Part shown: piece by piece, positions 35,779 to 44,700 of the stretch
Layout: the number at the start of each line of letters is the position of its first letter
Position numbering within the stretch: the stretch's first letter is position 1
Assembly (NCBI GenBank): GCA_963971285.1
Contig: OZ020254.1
Span: 10,044,001-10,108,000 of the forward strand
Length of the DNA stretch: 64,000 bases
Source of the DNA: Astropecten irregularis
Taxonomy: Eukaryota; Echinodermata; Asteroidea; Paxillosida; Astropectinidae
Direction: 5' to 3'
The notes under the pieces: generated by a model
What the model saw: the letters and a program-made list of their open reading frames with translations, nothing else
Told to the model about the DNA's origin: nothing
The model's database searches: none
Position numbers and translations under genes: made by a program

Positions 35779-38700
35779 GTAAGACCAGGAAGAACAAACA
35801 TGACAAATCTAACGTTAGTCTTGCATTGCACCAGTTTCGAGATAAAATCATCAATGTAAACATGATTTTAGTGTGCATAGTGCCTGACATGACAGGCAAT
35901 CTTTGCACTGTTTATGGTCTACTCCGTCGGCAGAATTTAATGTTGCTTGCATATTTTTTAAGGCTTACTGATTTAATTTCACTGACTGCCATCACTTGTG
36001 CACAAACCTATATTCTGTGGGCTATGCAGCAAATGAGTACTAACGTTAGTATGCATCATTGCATGTTGAACCGACAGAGGGCGTTTTGAGAAAATTGACT
36101 ATCGCTGCATTCGAAGTGTATCATTGTAGGTCAAAAACAGCCTGTAAAATTCACTTTCCAGATATGCTACCCCAGAGTTACACACCTGAGATTGAAGTTC
36201 ATAATACCAATTTTTAAGGAAATAAGTTAGGAAAGAATTCCACTGATGACCATTATTTGTGCACAACTCTATGGAACCAACAGAGGGCGTTTTGAGCAAA
36301 ATGGCACCGCTGTATTGGAAGTGTACAATTTGTAGGTAAAAAAAACCTGTAAAACTCGCTTTTCAGATATGCTACCCAAGTTTTCCACACCTGAGATTGA
36401 AGTTCATCATAATTTGTATCCAACAAGTTAACTCTTGGACGATATAATCCTTTTTCCGTAATGGTCATCAGTGGAATTCTTTCCATAAGTTAACCACGTT
36501 AACTCTTGGAGGATATGGCCCTTTTTCCGTAATGACTGTCAGTGGATTTTTTTCCAATATTGTGAAATATTGTTTGTAAAGCCTAGCTACTTTTAGATCC
36601 AGTGACTTTGATTGAGTGAGATCAAAGCTGTCACGTGATTCAACTGTTGACATTTTGTTTTTGTTTGTAACACTTTACAGGCCTTGAGTGGTTTAACACA
36701 AAGGAGCCATTGTCTCTGCATCATCATCTGAGAGGCAGACTGGTAGTCCTGGATTTCTTCACTTACTGCTGCATCAATTGCATGCATATCCTTCCTGACC
36801 TCGATGCATTGGAGGAGAAGTTCCCAGTCAGCGACGGACTCGTGGTCGTGGGTGTCCACTCGGCCAAGTTTGAGAACGAGAAGACCTCGGCCAACATACT
36901 GAACGCCGTGCTACGCTACGACATCACCCATCCCGTTGTTAATGATGACCAGGCCGTGCTGTGGGGCGCACTGGATGTACTGTGCTGGCCTACCTTAGTG
37001 CTGGTGGGACCCTCGGGGGAGTACCTACTACCAATCATGGGGGAAGGCAATCGCAAGAAGCTGTTTATGATCTGCGAAGTTGCCATGGAGTTCTTCCGAG
37101 CCCGGGGAGAAATCATCGCGGATCAGAACCTTCCGATGCTCAGTCATTACAAGGATTCTCTCCCCGAATCCCCACTTCTCTTTCCGGGTAAAGTCACGGT
37201 CGACAGTCTGGGGAACGATCTGGCAGTGGCGGACAGTGGTCATCATCGGATTTTGATCGCGACGCGGGAAGGCGTCGTGCTTCACTGTATTGGTGGGACA
37301 GAGAAAGGCTTCGTGGATGGATCGTTCGAGGACGCCAGGTTTCACTCCCCGCAGGGCATGGTGTGGAATGAGAATATCATATATGTAGCAGACACAGAGA
37401 ACCACGCAATTAGAAAGGTAGTCATCCTAAAAGACTGCCGGAGATGGGGTGGGAGTGAGTGGGGGGCCTCTGATAGACCCTGATAGACTTTGGAGCCAAG
37501 TCGGTCGATCAAAGAGCCAAACTCCATGAGTCTCATGAGAAAGTAGAGCAGTTTTGCGAGAGTTGCTTGAAAGAAGGGACAATCACTACGACTTTGAACG
37601 ACTTGGCTCCAAGTCATCCCCCTGAGGAAATGTTTGGATTTGGGGTCCATCTGTCAATGTCATGTTTATAATTGTGAAACTTGATATGTTTATAATTGTG
37701 AAACTTGATATATCTTGCATTACCTGAAAACAAAATTAAGAGCAACTTCAATGTTAAAGGTCATTTCATACTTTGGTTTTTGTCAAAGAAATGCAGATTT
37801 ATGAGGAAATAATACTAAGAAAGATACAGTAACAGACATCTGTGAAATTCCCAGACCCATACAGCGCACACTTTTTGAGAAAATGATGAAAAAAAAACAC
37901 GTTATTTGTAAGATCTTTTCACCATTATTTTGGATCTTCCGAAGATCAAATCTGTTTTTGGTCATTGGTTTGACTCTTTTTGTGGATAAATACAACAAAA
38001 AAATGTCAGGCCCTCCCAACTCCAAAGAATTTTACATATTTTGGATGCAGCAGTTTATTACTTGAGTTATTAAAATTGATTTCATTAAAATTGTGTTTGA
38101 TTTCACAGATAGACCTTGCCAGCCGGACAGTCGTTACCATTGCTGGCACGGGGGAGATGGGAGACAACAAGTGTCAGTGGGGAGGGGCACCGGGTCCCGA
38201 ACAGGTCCTGAGCTCCCCTTGGGACGTGTGTCTAGGTGGCCCTGATGACAGCATCTTGTTCATCGCCATGGCTGGGAGCCATCAGATCTGGGGCCTGTTT
38301 CTCAGGGACAGCAAGTGGTTCAAGAAAGAAATGTAAGTGACAGCAATCCTTTAGATCTCTTGTTTCTGGCCTTGAAATATGAGAATTGAAAAGTCAAGCA
38401 TTCAATTTGTATTAATTAGTGATGCAATTTATTTGTGCACGCACATAGTTTTCCTGGATTTTTCTTGTCTTGTTTTTGATGTGCTAAATTTTCTCTTGTA
38501 TATCATTGAGAAGAGCACTTTTCACAACAATAAATTTGATTTTTTAAATCCCGAGTTCATTTTGAGATTGATAAATGTAATGAAATTATCTTTGATTGTT
38601 TGGCAGTCAGAAGCCATGAAACCACTCACATACTGCTATATCCCAAGGATCATTTAAGATGAGAAATGATATATGGAGGATCACTCAAAGAGGATACTGC

Positions 38701-41700
38701 TTTTTAATCAATATAATCATGAAATAACCACAAGGGAAAATGACTAGATTAATTTAAGTCATTAAAAAGTAAACAAAGAATAACTGACTGGAGTGGGATT
38801 CAAACCTCTGATCCCTGGAATACCATACCAGCGGTTGGGAGAGCTGGGTCGGTGGTTCCAATCCCGCTCCGGTCAATTTGTCTTTGTTCACATTCAGGGA
38901 TATGAATTTGATTTCTTTTTGTTTAGATTTTAACTCAGAATTTCAGCTTTTTTGTACTACCTGCTCTGTACAAAAGTATGTCAGCTTTTTCCTTGGTGTT
39001 TTCAGATTTTTGTGTGTGGCTACTCACATCCATTTTCAATGAAATAAATCAATGAAGTATAAATGTCAGTGCTGATTTGTTTTTGTCCCACTCCAACTCT
39101 CAAGAGAGCACAATGCTGGGGTCTGCATCCTGTACGCCGGCTCTGGGAAGGAGGAGAACCGTAATAACGCATACCCTAGGAAGGCAAGCTTTGCCCAGCC
39201 CTCTGGTCTGGTCAATCCTCACGTTGACTATCTGAGCTGTATGTACGTCGCTGACAGTGAGAGCAGTTGTATACGTAGTGTGTCCTTGAAGGATGGAGCA
39301 GTGAGGGGTGTGGTCGGTGGAGACCTGGACCCCATGGTGAGTGAGAAGAGTACTGGGGCCAATTTCATAGAGATGCTTAAAGGGTTCATGCAGTGCTTTT
39401 TTCAGTCAGGTTATTTTATTGCCTTCATACAGAGAATTTACTGACAGATAATGAATGGCAAGTCTTATTTTGATTTCAAACCAGCATTTGGTTTTCTTTT
39501 GAACGGCTTTGCAAAATGGAGAATTTTCATGCATACTCATGTTGGGAACCAACAGCCAAAATATAATGAAAACACATAAACAAATGAAGAGGCAAACATG
39601 ACCCACAGAAATGGTTGGTCAAAAAAATTACACCACCAGTTGAGTGAAAGGAACATATTCAGCACAATAAAACCCATTGAGGGGGAAAAGGTCTGTCAGA
39701 AAACCTATAAAATAACTTTTTGTGCACAAAGCAATTGGATTACTGCTCTCAGTTCCCCAGATGACATCACAGTTTTGCTCATGAATATGGAAATTCTAAT
39801 TAGCGTACAAACCAAAAAACCTGTTATTAACCCTCAAACAGTTTGGGGAAGTGGGTAAAATCAAAGGCCCATGTAACAATTTATTTTTGGCACATGGTCA
39901 AACCATAATATTCCTATTGCATAGACCCTTTAAGCACAAAATATTGCATTTAAGCATTGAAAAGTCTTCCTTGATCAAACAGGATTGCCAACCAAGTTTT
40001 TGAGTGATGTTTACTGCTTTTGACTTGTATTCGACCATTGTTTGCGGAGCGTAACATTCACAATGGGTTTTGGCAGACATACTGATTTAATTTACCAAGG
40101 TTTCTGGTGTTTAAGCAAATTTTGGTGCTTCAGCAGCTCTATGAAATTATATATGGTATATGGTCTTTTTACATTTTGACATATGGTCTAAGCTAGGCCT
40201 TCTTAACTACTTTTTATTAATGTGCCATTTGTAGGAATTAAGTGATCATGAAGCGGCACGTAATGCGAAGGAGTAAGGGTGGGGTCCAGGGGCCTGCCTT
40301 AGGGCTCTGAATTTGGGGTCTTTTTAAAGGCTTTAACTTTGAACCCTTTTTAAAGGGTTTTTGTGCCAAAGTAGTACAGTTTGTATGTAACAAAGTGGTA
40401 CAATAGAATACAACAAATGTGAAGGATTTTATTATTTTTGTTTATGCCAGTTCACAGTATGTGGCACTTTGGTTGCATCCATTGCTTTCTGTGGACCCTT
40501 TTTTAAAGGTACATATGTATGATGTATTTATGCATATTCATCAAGGTCATTTATGATATCTGTTGCTTGCAGAACCTTTTTGCATTCGGTGATGTTGATG
40601 GCAGTGGTCGGGATGCCAAGCTGCAGCATCCAATAGGGATAGCCTGGAATCCATTGGACCAGCATCTGTACATTGCAGACTCTTACAACCACAAGGTATG
40701 TGGGCTGTGAGCCACTGACATCCCACTTTGTATGATTTACAGGCTTACTGTGGGTTTAGCTCGGTGTTGGAGTAATTTGCTTATAGATTTCTAGTTGGTT
40801 ACAACATAGAATGCAGCATAATTGCTTTCATCTTAAATTGCCATTATGTTAAGAGCCAAAATTAATTTCTGATGTTGTTTCTGCTCTCTTCTGTATTTTG
40901 GTTGGGATCAAAGGGCCTTTTCCAAACCTCTGCTCCGGCTCAGACTCAGGCTCCAGTTCCATCATCCATATGCTGAAAATATAGGTTGTGGTTTTTCATT
41001 GAATCTGAAGCTCTGTGTTCTTTTTCAAGCCAGAGAATCTACTTCCGAACTGCAGCCAAAAGCCTCTTTTTTGATACCCGTCATTGTAGAATGGATTTAT
41101 GAAATTGAGCCTGAGCCTGAGCCGGAGCTGAGGTTTGGAAAAGGGCCTAAATGTGTATTTGCTTTGTGCGCACACAAGACCTCTTGTGGTGTATATAGAC
41201 TGTAGTTCCTAGCTGAACAGCCCTGCCTGCTTCAGAGTGCACCACACTAAAATAAATATCCCATTGACCTTAGTGTCAATTCCCTCAACTTCACAGTTCA
41301 AAAAACCTCATCCAGGAGTCTCTCAGTTTTTTGTGCATTACTGCAAATAGTAGTCTGCCGAATTATTTTCAATTTTTTGTTTGTTAGCCAATTAAATCTT
41401 TTGCTAATTGTCCCAAGAAAAAAACACCCCAAAATGTCCTTTTCCCCTACGTGACTTGCTACTAGTTTTTATAAAGCAACCCTCCAAGTTCAAAACAATG
41501 TAGGGCCAGATGTTTAGCCAAAAGTTCTCACAAAGGGTCGAAGGTTGTGATAACCCGTCATAATCACACAATATATTAATTGCATGACCCCCAAAATTGC
41601 ATATTTAAAAAACCATTGGAGGGTATACAAATTATGATAATCAGCTTGGCGCATTGATTTTGGAGCTATTTAATAGTGTGGTGTATCCTATGTCTCGGTG

Positions 41701-44700
41701 ATTTAATATGGTTTTATTTTTGTTAACCTCCAGATCAAAGTGGTTGATCCCGTTAAGAAGACCTGTGCCACTTATGCAGGCAGTGGCAAGCCTGGCAGAG
41801 TGGACAGTTCCACTCTGGAAGAGGTGGAGTTCAACGAGCCGGGCGGGCTGTGCGTCTCGCCAACCTTCAAGATGTTGTACATTGCAGACACAAACAGCAA
41901 TGCAATCAGAGTACTGGATTTAGAAAAGAAAAGTACTAAAGAGGTAATTTTATTATCGTTGTTGATTTAAAAATCATTAATTGAGAGTATAAGCCCTTTT
42001 ATAGCAAAATAGTTCAAGGTGGAATTTGTTTTCATGAATTTTATTCCAAATGTCACTAATTGTGTGATATCAGATTTATTTAATTCAATTTGGAGAAAAG
42101 GGCACATGCTTATTAAAAGAACGTACTTCAAAATGTCCTCCTTAGATATTGGAAGGAGGATTTCTTTTGAGGGAAATTAATTGATGAGATGAAAATGTAA
42201 AATATGCCGAAAGCATGTGAAATTTAAATGTTAGTCATCAGGGGCCAATTTCATAAAACTGTTAAGCACAGAAATGTGATATGCAAATTAGGCTTGCCCT
42301 TCACCGATGTGTGCTAAGCACAAAAATGTGCTGAGCAGTTTTAGCACAATAATGTCTCGCCCAATAAAACAAACCACCATTGAAAACTCCATATTGATAT
42401 TCATGGTCAGCGAACAACAGCCAAAGAACGATCAGAAGTGATATGCAACACGTGGAAATTTGGTTGTTAACCCTGTTTTTATTAAGACAGAAATGTCATG
42501 CTAAGCAGCTCTATGAAATTGGCTCCTGTTTGGATTAGCACTATGGGGGTTCAAAAGTGGACATCTGCTTTTCTGCTCTCCAAGTAGCCGAAAAGCAGAT
42601 CGAACGCTTTTGTAAAATGTGCTTTTCTAGTTTTCTGCTTTTCTGTTAGCAGAAAATCAGATGGAACGTTTTGGTGAAATGCATTTTCTGCTTTTCTGCT
42701 ACCAGAAAAGCAAATGTTACTTTTTACCTGTAATAGGTGGTACAAAAGTGGACATCTGCAGTTCACTTTTATTTATACCAGAAAAGCAAATTGAACGTTT
42801 TTCATGAATCCACTTTTTTGCTTTTCTGCCTTCCAAGAAAGCAGATTGAACGCTTGTGGCACAATGGTTCAAAAGTGCTTTTCTGCTAGCAGAATTGCAG
42901 ATTGAACGTTTTGGATGGATTCACTTTCCTGCTATCCTCGCAGGCCGAACATTAATGTCCCAACGGTGTAAGGTGCCCATCACCGTTACTGTCTATATAG
43001 CGTAGGCCTACCCACCAAACAAAATGGACCATGCTCCAAGAACTCTGGTGTCTTATGAGAACTGACGGTGACAGTCATCCGCAGACAGGTCCCAACAATT
43101 GAGAATTGTCCTGACTTGAAAACAAAAGTGCACCATCCATTAAGCAGAAAAAATCTTGTTCTGCCTTTCCCTGAGAAAAGCTGCAATTTTGAACCAACCC
43201 CCCCCCCCCTCTGATCATGCTTTTCTCCAGTGATTGACGCTAGCTGTGGGGGATCTTTGTTGATGGGGGATTCTGGTTTTGATCCTGGCAAGAATATGTT
43301 TTTTCCCTTTCTGTTTGTTAAATTTATTTATAACTTTCTGTTTGTTAAATTTATTTATAACTTCACTGTTCGGCCTGCACTTTTGAACCCCCATATACAT
43401 GCTCCAAGAACTCTGGTGTTTTATGAGAACTAATCCGCGGACAGCTCCCAAAAACAACAGTGCACCATCCATTGTGCGAAAAAAAGCTGCAATTTTGAAA
43501 CCCCCCTATGGAGGTTCAAAAGTGGACATCTGCTTTTGTGACCTCCAAGTAATAGAAAATCAGATCGAACGCTTTTTTAAAATGCACTTTTCTACTTTTC
43601 TGCTTTTCTGCTACCAGAAAAGCAAATGTTACTTTTTACGCGTAACTGGCGGTACAAAAGTAGACATCTGCATTTTCACTTTTTTTACTACCAGAAAAAC
43701 AGATTGAACTTTTTTGATGAATCCACTTTTTTGCTTTTCTGATTTCCAAGAAAGCAGATTGAATGCTTGTGGCACAACGGTGTAAAAGTGGCCATCACCG
43801 TTACTGTCTATATTATACCCACCAAACAAAATGGACTGCATGCTCCAAGAACTCTGATGTTTTATGAGAACTTGGTGACAGAACTAATCCGCGGACAGGT
43901 CCCAAAAATTGAAAATTTTCCCGGCCAGAAAACAACAGGGCAACATCCATTGTGCAGAAAAAATCTTGTTCTGTCTAGCCTCTCCCTGAGAAAAGCTGCA
44001 ATTATGAATCCCCTCCTAATCATGCTTTTCTCTAGTGATTGACGCTGTGAGGGATCTTTGTTGATGGGGGATTCTTGTTTGATATTTCCTGCCAAGAATC
44101 TGTTTTTCCCTTTCTGTTTCTGAAGTTTATTTATAACTTCACTGGAGATCACCTAAAACTGTATAAAATCCTTGTTTGAAATGTTTTGTTTCTTTTGAGT
44201 TTTGTGGTTAGCAGAGCATTTTTACCTATATCCACAAGTCCACGGACAGGGCCTGCTGAAAAGCAGATACGTGAATCTATCTAAAACGTTCAATTTGCAA
44301 TTCTGCTAGCAGAAGAGCAGATGGCCACTTTTGAACCACTGTGCCACAAGCGCTCAATCTGCTTTCTTGGAAGGCAGAAAAGCAAAAAAGTGGATTCATC
44401 AAAAACTTTGCCAATCTGGTAGTAAAAAAAGTGAAAATGCAGATGTCTACTTTTGTACCGCCAGTTACGCGTAAAAAGTAACATTTGCTTGTCTGGTAGC
44501 AGAAAAGCAGAAAAGCGGAAAAGTGCATTTTACCAAAACGTTCGATCTGCTTTTCTGCCTGCAGAAAAGTAGAAAAGTGCATTCTACAAAACCGTTCGAT
44601 CTGCTTTTCTGTTACTTGGAGAGCAGAAAAGCAGATGTCCACTTTTGAACCTCCATAACCCCCCTCTGATCATGCTTCTTTTTTTTTTAGTGATTGACGC

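Noticed and set aside
44277..44642. 121-codon minus-strand frame with KQIERF repeats
   Set aside because: Entirely made of the CTTTTCTGC palindromic repeat; similar frames arise in every block and orientation.
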